A stretch of DNA of 44,603 bases from an uncultured Lachnospiraceae bacterium (lineage in GTDB: Bacteria; Bacillota; Clostridia; Lachnospirales; Lachnospiraceae), in contig CALCMD010000047.1 of assembly GCA_937965795.1 (NCBI GenBank), positions 1-44,603 on the forward strand. The letters are read 5' to 3'. The notes under the pieces are model-generated. The model had not been told where the DNA came from. It ran no database searches and saw only the letters and a program-made list of their open reading frames with translations. Numbering within the stretch: position 1 is the stretch's first letter; each line of letters begins with the position of its first letter. Of this stretch, positions 23,889-33,345 are shown one piece after another. A program made the translations under genes and the position numbers.

Positions 23889-23918
23889 CGCTGAATCCTC
23901 CCGCTCTGTTTTTAAGAC

Positions 23919-25217
23919 TTATTGGGCAGAAACCGGAAGCCTTGCGATTCCCGCATCCACCAGATTTTGTAAAGATTTCAGGATTCCAAGCTTTGCGTGA
24001 TACCAGGTAAGCCCTCCCTGAAAATAAACGGCATAGGGCGGCTTGATCGGCCCATCGGCGGAAAGCTCGATGGAGGAACCCTGTACAAAAGCGCCTGCGG
24101 CCATGATAACCTCGCTGTCATATCCCGGCATGGCCCAGGGTTCCGGCGTTACATAGCTGTCCACCGGCGCCGCTGCCTGGATTCCCTCACAGAAAGCGAT
24201 CACGCCCTCCGGCGTGCCAAATTCTACGGCCTGTATGATGTCATGGCGGCTTTCCTTTCCGTCCGGTATGACCCGAAAGCCCAGCTTTTCATAGATATTT
24301 GCGGCAAAAATGGCTCCTTTTAAGGCGCCCGATACCACGGTCGGCGCCAGGAAAAATCCCTGGTAAAAGGACTGCATCACGCCGAGAGAGGCTCCGACCT
24401 CCCGTCCAAGTCCCGGAGACGTCAGGCGATAGGCTGCGTTTTCGATACAGGCTTTTGTCCCTGCGATATAGCCGCCAATGGGAGCCAGCCCTCCGCCCGG
24501 ATTCTTAATCAGAGAACCTACGGTCATATCGGCTCCCAGATCGGAGGGCTCTATGCGCTCCACGAATTCTCCATAGCAGTTGTCTACCATACAGATCAAA
24601 TCCTGACGGATGCTCTTTACAAAGGAGATCGCTTCCCCGATTTTCTTTACAGAGAGCGTCGGACGCGTCTGATAGCCTTTGGAACGCTGGATACAGACCA
24701 GTTTTGTCGCCGGGGTGATGGCTTTTCGGATTCCCTCCAGGTCAAACGTTCCGTCCTCCATAAGATCCACCTGGCGGTAAGTGATCCCATACTCCGCCAG
24801 AGAACCTTTAGACGGCCGGATGCCGATGACTTCCTCCAGGGTGTCATAAGGTTTTCCGGATATGGACAACAGTTCGTCTCCCGGCCTGAGATTTGACATC
24901 AAAGCCAGCGCCAGCGCATGTGTTCCGCAGGTGATCTGCGGACGTACAAGGGCAGCTTCCGTGTGAAAAGCCGCCGCATAGACTTCCTCCAGCCTGTCGC
25001 GTCCGAGGTCATTGTAGCCGTATCCGCTGCTGGCATTGAAGCACTCGGCGCTTACTTTGCACTCCTGCATCGCCCCGATCACCTTTAACTGATTGTATTC
25101 TGCCGTAGCGTCAATCTCTTCAAACCGCTCTTTCAGATTTTTCTCTATTTCCTGTCCGAAGCGCAGAACCTCTTTACGGATACCAAGCTTCTGATAACTG
25201 TTTTCTATTGTTTCCAT
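23919..25217 (-). CDS. ynbB: Methionine gamma-lyase-like PLP enzyme (aluminium resistance family)
   Basis: This 432-residue fold-type I PLP enzyme belongs to the YnbB/aluminium-resistance family, related to cystathionine and methionine gamma-lyases. The PLP lysine lies in VGSLIKNPGGGLAPIGGYIA. SSGYGYNDLGRD near residue 65 and CMVDNCYGEFVE (with the cofactor aspartate) are also seen. The true substrate is not established. The ATG at 25217 has AGGAAA upstream and overlaps the 3' end of miaA by 13 bases. The miaA-ynbB order is conserved in Bacillus. Confidence 0.9.
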   Translation of the reverse strand: METIENSYQKLGIRKEVLRFGQEIEKNLKERFEEIDATAEYNQLKVIGAMQECKVSAECFNASSGYGYNDLGRDRLEEVYAAAFHTEAALVRPQITCGTHALALALMSNLRPGDELLSISGKPYDTLEEVIGIRPSKGSLAEYGITYRQVDLMEDGTFDLEGIRKAITPATKLVCIQRSKGYQTRPTLSVKKIGEAISFVKSIRQDLICMVDNCYGEFVERIEPSDLGADMTVGSLIKNPGGGLAPIGGYIAGTKACIENAAYRLTSPGLGREVGASLGVMQSFYQGFFLAPTVVSGALKGAIFAANIYEKLGFRVIPDGKESRHDIIQAVEFGTPEGVIAFCEGIQAAAPVDSYVTPEPWAMPGYDSEVIMAAGAFVQGSSIELSADGPIKPPYAVYFQGGLTWYHAKLGILKSLQNLVDAGIARLPVSAQ

Positions 25218-26173
25218 TTTTCCTGTACAGGCAGGATTCCTTTTTCCGTTAGAATCTGTGCCATCCTTTCTAATATTTTTTCATTGTCATATGCAAACAG
25301 GTCTTTGTCGATCCAGCAGACCTCTCTTTCCCGCCGAAACCAGGTGAGCTGTCTCTTTGCAAAATGGCGGGTATCCCTCTTTAAAACATAAACGGCTTCC
25401 TCAAGCGTGCAAAAACCATCCAGATAATTCAGGATTTCTTTATAGCCCAGCCCCTGCATGGAAACCATATCCTTCGTGTATCCCTTTTCCTTCAATGCCC
25501 GCACTTCTTCTACCAGACCTGCTTCCAGCATTTGATCCACGCGCGCGTCTATTTTTTGATAGAGCCTGTCCCGCCTGTCATTAAGAACAAAGTAAGCAAA
25601 CTGATAAGGAGATTCCTTTTTACGCTCCTCTTCGTTATGCTTTGAAATGGGTTCTCCCGTCTCATGATAATATTCCAGGGCGCGGATGACCCTCTTTACA
25701 TTATTGGCATGAATCTGCTCTGCGGATACAGCGTCTACTGCGGCAAGCATCCGGTGCAGAGATTCGTTTCCGTTTTGGACGGCAAAAGCTTCCAGCTCCT
25801 TTCGGTAGGTATCGTCCCCGCCGTTTTCCGTAAAATCTATATCATACAGAACTGCCTGGATGTAAAACCCCGTTCCGCCCACCAGAACAGGAATCCGTCC
25901 CCTCGCATAAATCTCTTCGATGCAGCGGCGGGCACATTTCTGGAATCTTACCACATGGAATTCCTCATCCGGCCGGATAATATCTACCAGATGATGCGGA
26001 ACTCCTTTCATCTCCTCCGGCATGATCTTTGCAGAGCCGATATCCATCCCCTGATAGACCTGCATAGAATCGGCGGAAATGATTTCGCCGTTTACCAGCT
26101 TTGCCAGACAGATGGATAATTCTGTTTTTCCCACAGCCGTAGGCCCGGTTAATATAATCAATGGTCTTTTCAT
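25205..26173 (-). CDS. miaA: tRNA dimethylallyltransferase
   Basis: MiaA transfers a dimethylallyl group to A37 of tRNAs reading UNN codons. The product is the substrate of MiaB, encoded at 30804-32252 in the same run. The 322-residue protein has the P-loop GPTAVGKTELS (residues 9-19), DSMQVYQGMDIGSAK (about 35-49) and GGTGFYIQAVLYDIDF (about 100-115). The C-terminal DTRHFAKRQLTWFRRE motif is complete. Its ATG overlaps the mutL TGA as ATGA. Confidence 0.97.
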   Translation of the reverse strand: MKRPLIILTGPTAVGKTELSICLAKLVNGEIISADSMQVYQGMDIGSAKIMPEEMKGVPHHLVDIIRPDEEFHVVRFQKCARRCIEEIYARGRIPVLVGGTGFYIQAVLYDIDFTENGGDDTYRKELEAFAVQNGNESLHRMLAAVDAVSAEQIHANNVKRVIRALEYYHETGEPISKHNEEERKKESPYQFAYFVLNDRRDRLYQKIDARVDQMLEAGLVEEVRALKEKGYTKDMVSMQGLGYKEILNYLDGFCTLEEAVYVLKRDTRHFAKRQLTWFRREREVCWIDKDLFAYDNEKILERMAQILTEKGILPVQEKWKQ

Positions 26174-28122
26174 ACGATTCTTTTAAATTTCTTCTCCAGT
26201 TCATATTTTGTCATAGAAATAATGGTCGGTCTCCCGTGCGGGCAGTTATAGGGATTCTCAAGCGCCAGAAGCTCATCCAGAAGCGCTTCCGCTTCCCGTG
26301 CGGACATTCTTTGATTTCCCTTGACGGCAGCTTTACAGGACATGCTCGCAATCTTCTCATAAATCATCTCCGTCTGTATTCGTCCCGTCTGGTCCGCCAG
26401 GCCATCCAGCATCTCAAGAAAGAGTTCCTTTTGTGTGATTCCGTACAGGTTTGCCGGAACTGCGCTGACTGCATATTCCCGTCCGCCGAAAGGCTCGATT
26501 TCAAATCCCAGCCTCTGAAAATGCCCGGCATACTGCGAAAGCAGCGCTTCCTCCTGTAAATTCAGCGTAAGTACCAAAGGAGGTGAAAGCTGCTGCGAAG
26601 TAAACTCCTTGTTTTCCAGATTTCGCATCATTCTTTCGTAAAGCACCTTCTCATGTGCGGCGTGCTGATCGATGATATAAAGCTTCTCATGAAATTCCAC
26701 CAGCCAGTAGGTATCGAAAAGCTGCCCGATCAGGCGATGCTCCCGGATATGCTCTTTTGACAAAAGTTTTTCTTCGAAAAGCTGCATCTGTTGCGGTTTT
26801 TCTTCCGGCACTGTCTGCTTTTTCACCTCCTGCGCTTCCGCTGACACTTTCGCAAGCGTCCCCGGCTTCTTTTCCGTAAGGTAAGGCTTTAACATCTGTT
26901 CCGGAGCCGCTTTGGTTTCTGTGGAATTTCCGCCATGTTTTACGAATTCTTCTACGGGCTTTGGCGGCGGAACCGTCTGCTTCTGGCTCCAGTCCGTCCG
27001 GTAGGAGGCGCGCTCCTCCCTGAACTGTTCCATTCTTTTCTTTTCAAAAGGCTCCGGAACTGACTCCGAAGGGATTTTCTTTTTTAATCCCTCTCTTTTC
27101 TCGTCCTCTTTTACAGAAACGACGGGAATCATTTCTCTCCGGGAAAGCGCCTGTCTTACCGCATCGTACACAAGCTGATACATGTGTGGATTATCCGCAA
27201 ACCGAAGTTCCATTTTTGTAGGATGTACATTAATGTCCAGAAGTTCCCCGTCGATCGTAAAGTGCAGCGCGGTAAAAGGATATTTATGCTGCATCAGAAA
27301 GGTTTTATAGCCATCCTCGATCGCCTTTGCCAGAATGCCGCTCTTAATATATCTGCCATTGATAAAATAGTTTTCATAATTTCGGTTTCCCCTGGAAACC
27401 ATCGGCTTTCCGATAAATCCGTTGATCGAAATATGGTCTGACGCAGTATGGAGCTCCACCAGATTCGCCGCAATATCCCTGCCGTAAATTCCATAAATGA
27501 CGTCTTTGAGATTTGCATTCCCGGAGGTATGCAGCTTTGTCTGGTTATTGTTTATGAATTTAAAGGCGATCTCCGGATGGGACAGGGCCATCCGCTCCAT
27601 TAAATCATGGATATAGCCAGCCTCCGTTACCGCCGTTTTTAAAAATTTTTTTCTCGCCGGCGTATTATAAAAAATATTCCGTACAAGGAAGGTGGTTCCC
27701 TCCGGCGCTCCGATCTCTTCGATGCTCTTTTCAACGCTGCCTTCGATCACATATCTTACGCCAGTCAGGCTTCCTGCCGTCTTAGTAATCAATTCCACCT
27801 GGCAGACGGCGGCGATGCTTGAGAGCGCTTCTCCGCGGAACCCCAGCGAAGCTACATTCAGAAGATCTTCCACCTTTGAAATTTTACTGGTGGCGTGGCG
27901 CAGAAAAGCCAGCGGAACCTGGGAAGCTGCTATGCCTTCCCCGTTATCCGTAATGCGGATAAAAGAGATGCCCCCCTCTTTGATTTCCACCGTAATGGCA
28001 TTCGCTCCCGCGTCAATCGCATTTTCCACCAGCTCCTTTACAATGGAGGACGGGCGCTCGATCACTTCGCCTGCTGCGATTTTATCAATCGTACTCTGGT
28101 CTAAAACTGCAATATTTTTCAT
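26170..28122 (-). CDS. mutL: DNA mismatch repair protein MutL
   Basis: MutL couples MutS mismatch recognition to strand excision. The 650-residue protein has the GHKL ATPase domain at 1-330 with ENAIDAGANAI, TDNGEGI and FRGEALSSI. A proline/lysine-rich linker follows, then a C-terminal dimerisation domain. The endonuclease motif DQHAAHEKVLYE (starting near residue 481) is intact, so this is a nicking MutL of the kind found in bacteria lacking MutH. The ATG at 28122 has GAGAG upstream. It lies 10 bases after mutS. Confidence 0.97.
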   Translation of the reverse strand: MKNIAVLDQSTIDKIAAGEVIERPSSIVKELVENAIDAGANAITVEIKEGGISFIRITDNGEGIAASQVPLAFLRHATSKISKVEDLLNVASLGFRGEALSSIAAVCQVELITKTAGSLTGVRYVIEGSVEKSIEEIGAPEGTTFLVRNIFYNTPARKKFLKTAVTEAGYIHDLMERMALSHPEIAFKFINNNQTKLHTSGNANLKDVIYGIYGRDIAANLVELHTASDHISINGFIGKPMVSRGNRNYENYFINGRYIKSGILAKAIEDGYKTFLMQHKYPFTALHFTIDGELLDINVHPTKMELRFADNPHMYQLVYDAVRQALSRREMIPVVSVKEDEKREGLKKKIPSESVPEPFEKKRMEQFREERASYRTDWSQKQTVPPPKPVEEFVKHGGNSTETKAAPEQMLKPYLTEKKPGTLAKVSAEAQEVKKQTVPEEKPQQMQLFEEKLLSKEHIREHRLIGQLFDTYWLVEFHEKLYIIDQHAAHEKVLYERMMRNLENKEFTSQQLSPPLVLTLNLQEEALLSQYAGHFQRLGFEIEPFGGREYAVSAVPANLYGITQKELFLEMLDGLADQTGRIQTEMIYEKIASMSCKAAVKGNQRMSAREAEALLDELLALENPYNCPHGRPTIISMTKYELEKKFKRIV

Positions 28123-28132
28123 CTTCTATCTC

Positions 28133-30796
28133 TCACCACCTGTTTTTCAGTTTCTTCTGCAAACGGTAAATGGTATTCAGCGCATCCACAGGCGTCAGGT
28201 TTCCCACGTCAATTTCTTTGAGTTCCTTTATAATGTCTTCTTCCCGGACAGTCTCAAAAAGAGACATCTGCTCAACATCCAACTGATCGTATTTCTTTTG
28301 TTTCTTTGGTTTGTGCTGCGTGCCTGTTTCCGCCTTGATTTCACTGACCTTTTCCGTAATATCCGCATTGCTGAGCTCTTCTGCCAGCTCCTTTGCGCGT
28401 TCGATGACAGAATCCGGTACGCCTGCCAGCTTCGCCACCTGAATTCCGTAGCTCTTGTCCGCACCGCCTTTTACGATTTTCCGCAAAAATACGATGTCGT
28501 CTCCCTTTTCTTTGACGGCAATACAGTAATTATTGACCGCGCTGATTTTTCCTTCTAATTCTGTCAGTTCGTGGTAATGCGTGGCAAACAGCGTCTTTGC
28601 CCCCAGAAGCTTTGGATTGCTGATATGCTCCACTACCGCCCAGGCAATGCTCAGGCCGTCAAAGGTGCTGGTTCCCCTGCCGATTTCATCCAGAATCAGC
28701 AGGCTGTCCCGCGTGGCATTTCTCAGGATATTCGCCACCTCTGTCATCTCCACCATAAAGGTACTCTGGCCGGAAGCCAGGTCATCCGATGCGCCGACAC
28801 GGGTGAAAATCCGGTCTACGATGCCAATTTTCGCACTGTCCGCAGGCACGAAGCTGCCGAGCTGCGCCATCAGCACGATCAGGGCGGTCTGGCGCATATA
28901 GGTGGATTTTCCTGCCATATTGGGTCCGGTAATGATCGATACCCGATGGTTTCCATTGTCCAGATACGTGTCATTGGAAATGAACATATCGTTGCTTATC
29001 ATCTTTTCCACGACCGGATGCCGCCCGCCTTTGATGTCGATGACCCCTTTTTCATTGATCTTCGGACGCACATACTGATTGCGCTCCGCTACTGCGGAAA
29101 GAGACGCGAACACATCCGTTTTCGCAATCGCCTTTGCCGTTTTCTGGATGCGCGCCACCTCTTTTGCGATGGTGTCACGGACGTCACAGAACATCTCATA
29201 TTCCAGAGCGAACAGTTTATCTTCTGCTCCCAAAATGAGATCTTCCAGCTCTTTGAGTTCGGGGGTGATATACCGCTCGGCATTTGTCAGGGTCTGTTTC
29301 CGCATATAGCGTTCCGGCACCAGGTCTTTAAAAGAATTGGTTACTTCCAGATAGTAGCCAAAGACCTTATTGTATTTGATTTTCAGATTTTTGATTCCGG
29401 TCGCTTCCCGCTCTTTTGTTTCCAGCTCTGCCAGCCAGGTTTTTCCTTCGGTCTTTGAATTTCTCAGACGGTCGATTTCCCCGCTGTAGCCCTCTTTGAT
29501 GATGCCGCCGTCTTTGATGGCAATGGGCGGCTCCTCCAGAATGGAAGCGTCAATGAGCTGGTAAAGATCCTCCAGCGCGTCCATCTGTTCTTCCAGTTCG
29601 AGCAGCAGGTCTGACTTGAAATTGCCCAGTATGTATTTGATATGCGGCAGCATGGATAAGGAGCTTTTAAAAGCGATCAAATCCCTGGGGTTGGCCGATT
29701 TATAACTGATCTTACTGATCAGACGTTCCAGATCATAGACCGGATTTAAGTACTCCCGAATCTCTTCCCGGCAGATGGCGTTTCCATTCAGCTCCTCTAT
29801 GGCGTCGAGCCGTTGATTAATTTCATCTTTTTCAATCAGCGGCTGTTCAATAAAGCTCCGAAGCATTCTCGCTCCCATAGCCGTTTTCGTCTTATCCAGC
29901 ACCCACATCAGGGAACCACGTTTCTGTTTTTCCCGAAGCGTCTCGCAAAGCTCCAGATTCCGTCTGGTCGAGCTGTCGATAATCATATATTTTCCCGTCG
30001 CATACGGCGTCAGATGCGTCAGGTTTGAAAGAGAATTTTTCTGTGTCTCCGTCAGATACTGTAAAAGCGCCCCCGCCGCGATCACGCCGCAGTTATAATC
30101 GGCCAGACCAAGACCTCCGAGAGATTTCACCGCAAAATGCTCCATCAGCGCCCGCCTGCACAGGCTGTCGTCAAAGTACCAGGATTCCAGAGAATAGATC
30201 GTAATTCCCATTCGGGAGGTCATATCATTTAAGTTCACGCCGCTCACGTAAAAAGATTCATTGCAGACAATCTCCGCCGGAGAAAATTTTGTAATCTCAT
30301 CGAGAAGCTTCCGGTCACTGTCAAGCTCCGTCATAAAATAATCTCCGGTGGTGATGTCCGCAATCGACACGCCGTAGCGGTCGGCAGTATAAACGATACA
30401 CATGATATAGTTATTCTTCGTTTCATCCAAAGCCTGCGTATTCATGTTGGTTCCCGGCGTCACGACACGAATCACATCTCTTTTCACGATTCCCTTTGCC
30501 TGTTTGGGATCTTCCAACTGTTCACAGATAGCCACTTTATAGCCTTTTGCCACCAGTCTGTTCAGATAACCGTCCGCCGCGTGAAAAGGGATGCCGCACA
30601 TGGGCGCCCGCTCATCCAGCCCGCAGTCTTTTCCGGTGAGCGTAATTTCCAGTTCCCGTGATGCTGTGACCGCATCATCAAAAAACATTTCATAAAAATC
30701 TCCCAGCCGGTAAAAAAGGATACAGTCTTTATACTGCTCCTTTGTTTTCATATACTGCTGCATCATAGGTGTCAAACGCGTCACGTCTACTTTCAT
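28133..30796 (-). CDS. mutS: DNA mismatch repair protein MutS
   Basis: MutS recognises base mismatches and small loops. The 887-residue protein has the N-terminal mismatch-reading motif GDFYEMFFDDA (about 30-40), the connector and lever domains, and the ATPase domain. Walker A is GPNMAGKSTYMRQTA (near residue 622), with DEIGRGTSTFDG and a FATHYHEL segment later. The C-terminal tail contains QLDVEQMSLFE. The ATG at 30796 has GTGAGG 6 bases upstream; an ATG at 30814 has none and would overlap miaB. The gap to miaB is 7 bases. Confidence 0.97.
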   Translation of the reverse strand: MKVDVTRLTPMMQQYMKTKEQYKDCILFYRLGDFYEMFFDDAVTASRELEITLTGKDCGLDERAPMCGIPFHAADGYLNRLVAKGYKVAICEQLEDPKQAKGIVKRDVIRVVTPGTNMNTQALDETKNNYIMCIVYTADRYGVSIADITTGDYFMTELDSDRKLLDEITKFSPAEIVCNESFYVSGVNLNDMTSRMGITIYSLESWYFDDSLCRRALMEHFAVKSLGGLGLADYNCGVIAAGALLQYLTETQKNSLSNLTHLTPYATGKYMIIDSSTRRNLELCETLREKQKRGSLMWVLDKTKTAMGARMLRSFIEQPLIEKDEINQRLDAIEELNGNAICREEIREYLNPVYDLERLISKISYKSANPRDLIAFKSSLSMLPHIKYILGNFKSDLLLELEEQMDALEDLYQLIDASILEEPPIAIKDGGIIKEGYSGEIDRLRNSKTEGKTWLAELETKEREATGIKNLKIKYNKVFGYYLEVTNSFKDLVPERYMRKQTLTNAERYITPELKELEDLILGAEDKLFALEYEMFCDVRDTIAKEVARIQKTAKAIAKTDVFASLSAVAERNQYVRPKINEKGVIDIKGGRHPVVEKMISNDMFISNDTYLDNGNHRVSIITGPNMAGKSTYMRQTALIVLMAQLGSFVPADSAKIGIVDRIFTRVGASDDLASGQSTFMVEMTEVANILRNATRDSLLILDEIGRGTSTFDGLSIAWAVVEHISNPKLLGAKTLFATHYHELTELEGKISAVNNYCIAVKEKGDDIVFLRKIVKGGADKSYGIQVAKLAGVPDSVIERAKELAEELSNADITEKVSEIKAETGTQHKPKKQKKYDQLDVEQMSLFETVREEDIIKELKEIDVGNLTPVDALNTIYRLQKKLKNRW

Positions 30797-30803
30797 GTCT
30801 ACC

Positions 30804-32252
30804 TCACTTTTCATATGTACCCAGATAATAGAATCCTTTGCTCTCTTTTAATTTTACGGGAACGATCTTGCCGATCAGTTCCCCGTTTCCCGGAAAATGT
30901 ACCAACAGATTATTCCCCAGACGCCCCGTCACCAGGCTGGCATCCTGCTCATTGATCTGTTCTACTAGGACAGGCATCGTCTGTCCTTCGAACCGGCTGC
31001 TCATTTCCTTTGAAATCGTCTGTACTTCTGCCAGAAGCCTGTCAAACCGGTCCTTTACAACGTCCTCCGGCACCTGATTTTCCATAGCGGCGGCGGGGGT
31101 GCCTGTCCGCTTGGAATAGATAAAGGTAAAAGCGCTGTCATATCGTACTTTCCGCACCACGTCAAGTGTTTCCTGAAAATCTTCTTCCGTCTCCCCCGGA
31201 AATCCCACGATAATATCCGTAGTCAGGGAAATATCCGGGACAGCCCGTCTTAGCTTCTCTGTCAGCGCCAGATATTGTTCTTTCGTATAACGGCGGTTCA
31301 TAATTTTTAGAAGCCTGCTGCTGCCGGACTGGAGCGGCAGGTGCATGTGCGGACAGATTTTTGAAGAACGGCTCATCACCTCGATCAGCTCATCCGAAAG
31401 ATCCTTTGGATGGGAGGTCATGAAACGGATGCGTTCCAGCCCTTCAATTTTCTCAATCTCCTGTAAAAGCTCTGCAAAGCTTACCGGCTGTTCCAGGTTT
31501 TTTCCGTAAGAGTTTACATTCTGCCCCAGCAGCATGACTTCTACCACGCCGTCGGCCACCAGAGCTCTGATTTCGTTCAGAATATCCTCCGGCTTTCGGC
31601 TGCGCTCTCTTCCCCGCACATAAGGAACGATGCAGTAGCTGCAAAAATTATTGCAGCCAAACATGATATTGACTCCGGATTTGAAAAAATATTTCCGCTC
31701 GGCAGGCAGATCTTCCACAATTTTATCCGTATCTTTCCAGATATCAATCATCATCCGGTCCGACTCAAAACAGGAAGCGAAAAGCTCTGCGAATTTATAG
31801 ATATTGTGCGTGCCAAAAATCAGATTGACAAAACGATAACTTTTTTTCAGCTTCTCTACCACGGCAGGCTCCTGCATCATGCAGCCGCACAATGCAATCA
31901 TCATATGGGGATTCTTTTTTTTGATACTGCCCAAAGTTCCAAGCCTTCCATAAACCTTCTGATTGGCGTTGTCCCGCACGGTACAGGTATTATAAATGAC
32001 AAAATCCGCATGTTCATCTTCCGTGATCTGATAGCCGATTTTCTCCAGAATACCAGTGAGTTTTTCGCTGTCACGTGCATTCATCTGGCAGCCGAAGGTT
32101 TTGACGCAGGCCAGAAGAGGGCGTCCGGCTTCTTCTTCTCTTTTTTTGACGTACCGGCGGCATTTCTCTATAAAATAGTATTGGCGCATGGGTTCTTCAG
32201 ACGGCGCCGGTTTCTCCATATCCAGGTTTTCTAAAATAACTTCTTCTCTCAT
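30804..32252 (-). CDS. miaB: tRNA-2-methylthio-N6-dimethylallyladenosine synthase
   Basis: MiaB is a radical-SAM enzyme that methylthiolates isopentenyl-A37 in tRNA, acting after MiaA. The 482-residue protein has an N-terminal extension of about 47 residues, then the UPF0004 domain with cysteines in TFGCQMNARDSEK and ALCGCMMQ. The radical-SAM motif is GCNNFCSYCIVPYVRGRE, and a C-terminal TRAM domain ends in SKGFYYLG. The ATG at 32252 has AAGGGAAG upstream; a longer reading adds 21 unrelated residues. A promoter lies 35-63 bases upstream, so this gene leads the run. Confidence 0.96.
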   Translation of the reverse strand: MREEVILENLDMEKPAPSEEPMRQYYFIEKCRRYVKKREEEAGRPLLACVKTFGCQMNARDSEKLTGILEKIGYQITEDEHADFVIYNTCTVRDNANQKVYGRLGTLGSIKKKNPHMMIALCGCMMQEPAVVEKLKKSYRFVNLIFGTHNIYKFAELFASCFESDRMMIDIWKDTDKIVEDLPAERKYFFKSGVNIMFGCNNFCSYCIVPYVRGRERSRKPEDILNEIRALVADGVVEVMLLGQNVNSYGKNLEQPVSFAELLQEIEKIEGLERIRFMTSHPKDLSDELIEVMSRSSKICPHMHLPLQSGSSRLLKIMNRRYTKEQYLALTEKLRRAVPDISLTTDIIVGFPGETEEDFQETLDVVRKVRYDSAFTFIYSKRTGTPAAAMENQVPEDVVKDRFDRLLAEVQTISKEMSSRFEGQTMPVLVEQINEQDASLVTGRLGNNLLVHFPGNGELIGKIVPVKLKESKGFYYLGTYEK

Positions 32253-32286
32253 GCTGTTCTTCCCTTCACACAAAATAACTTTTTTA

Positions 32287-32315
32287 AATATACCACAGGC
32301 GTCTGCAAAAATCAA
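32287..32315 (-). promoter_or_regulatory. Probable promoter of miaB-mutS-mutL-miaA
   Basis: On the minus strand, TTGATT (32310-32315) and TATATT (32287-32292) are exactly 17 bases apart, just downstream of a hairpin that ends the preceding run. The match and its position support transcription of miaB and the following genes from here. Confidence 0.6.
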
Positions 32316-32334
32316 TGAAACGCAAATTCACAAA

Positions 32335-32356
32335 CCCCGGTCTGCATAGACCGGGG
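32335..32356 (-). terminator. Hairpin terminator after the M14 peptidase gene
   Basis: CCCCGGTCT and AGACCGGGG form a perfect 9-bp GC-rich stem around GCAT/ATGC, 24 bases past the peptidase stop. Only TTTGTG follows, so the U-run is poor. The stem strength and the promoter just beyond support a terminator function. Confidence 0.65.
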
Positions 32357-32379
32357 GGAACACACACGGCAATTCTCTG

Positions 32380-33291
32380 CTATTTTGCCGCAGCCATCGA
32401 CTGTTCTTTTAGAAATTCCAGCGGAATCCAGCGGATCTCCTGAAACGTCCGTTCCTGATAAGAAAGATCCAACGGAAAATCTGCTTCATCTTCCACAGTT
32501 TCTACCGTGAGCGCCAGCTTTTTGTAATGTTCGGAATAGAAATTCACGGAATTTCCACCGTCATATTTTGTCGCATGTTCTTCCCGCCGCTTTCCCAGAG
32601 CATAATCTGAAATTTTCTGCAAATGCTTCGCCATCCGTTTTCCTGCCCGATTATACCGATAAGGCATAGCGCTCCGGTAATAATAAATGATCCTTCCTCT
32701 TGAATGGAAATCAAGATACCCCACTGACTCCGGAAAATCCTCAAACACACGAAGCAATGCCTGGGTTTCCCGCTCACTGGCGGCTTCTCCCATCCGGCCT
32801 CTTGCCAGATAAGAGCTGCATGGGAAATTCCGGTTGATATCCACGCCGCGCCCATTTTCTTTCCACTCCTGATAAGGAATCCCAACCATCTGGACAGACT
32901 GACGCAGTACGGGGTTCTGAATCACGGAAAATCCCCGGAGTGCGATCTCATATCCGTCCGGATTCACCAGCGGCAAAAAGAAAATACTGTAATTCCGAAG
33001 CAGCTCCTGCCCACACTCCAGACCGGGATCGCCGTATTCGTTCTCACGCAGCAGGGCGTATTCTTCTATCATGCGAAGCAGTAATATGGGATTTATGCTT
33101 TCACGCCCGTGGATTCCGCCGCTCACCAGCAGGCATTTCTTTGAATTTCCCAAAAGAATCCCCGGAATCTCCCTTCCGTCATGACTTTCTCCGACGCTTC
33201 GATAGCTCAGATGCTTCGGATATGTTTCCGCCAGTGCTTTTGCTTTTTCCAGGATTTCATCTGCCGTATAGCGCTTGCCAAGTTCTACCAT
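32380..33291 (-). CDS. M14-family zinc carboxypeptidase, no signal peptide
   Basis: This 303-residue metallopeptidase has the M14 zinc motif GGIHGRES (H61, E64), third ligand H196 in DFHSRGR, substrate-binding DINRNFP (151-157) and catalytic Glu near 264 in TVETVED. Gram-positive relatives include gamma-D-glutamyl-diaminopimelate endopeptidases, so a role on muropeptides is plausible but not shown. The N-terminus has no signal peptide or membrane helix, pointing to a cytoplasmic enzyme, perhaps in wall recycling. The ATG at 33291 has GGAAGG upstream. It is the last gene of its run. Confidence 0.85.
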   Translation of the reverse strand: MVELGKRYTADEILEKAKALAETYPKHLSYRSVGESHDGREIPGILLGNSKKCLLVSGGIHGRESINPILLLRMIEEYALLRENEYGDPGLECGQELLRNYSIFFLPLVNPDGYEIALRGFSVIQNPVLRQSVQMVGIPYQEWKENGRGVDINRNFPCSSYLARGRMGEAASERETQALLRVFEDFPESVGYLDFHSRGRIIYYYRSAMPYRYNRAGKRMAKHLQKISDYALGKRREEHATKYDGGNSVNFYSEHYKKLALTVETVEDEADFPLDLSYQERTFQEIRWIPLEFLKEQSMAAAK

Positions 33292-33345
33292 TTCCAACCC
33301 TTCCACACAACACTTTCTTTTTATCATATGGAAAAAACACGGGTG

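Noticed and set aside
28571..29458. Long plus-strand open frame opposite mutS (about 295 codons)
   Set aside because: It is the reverse-strand shadow of an unambiguous mutS; the protein is His/Cys/Phe-rich with no family pattern and no RBS. The same applies to long plus-strand frames at 805-1923, 27692-28558, 38264-39118 and 5654-6313.
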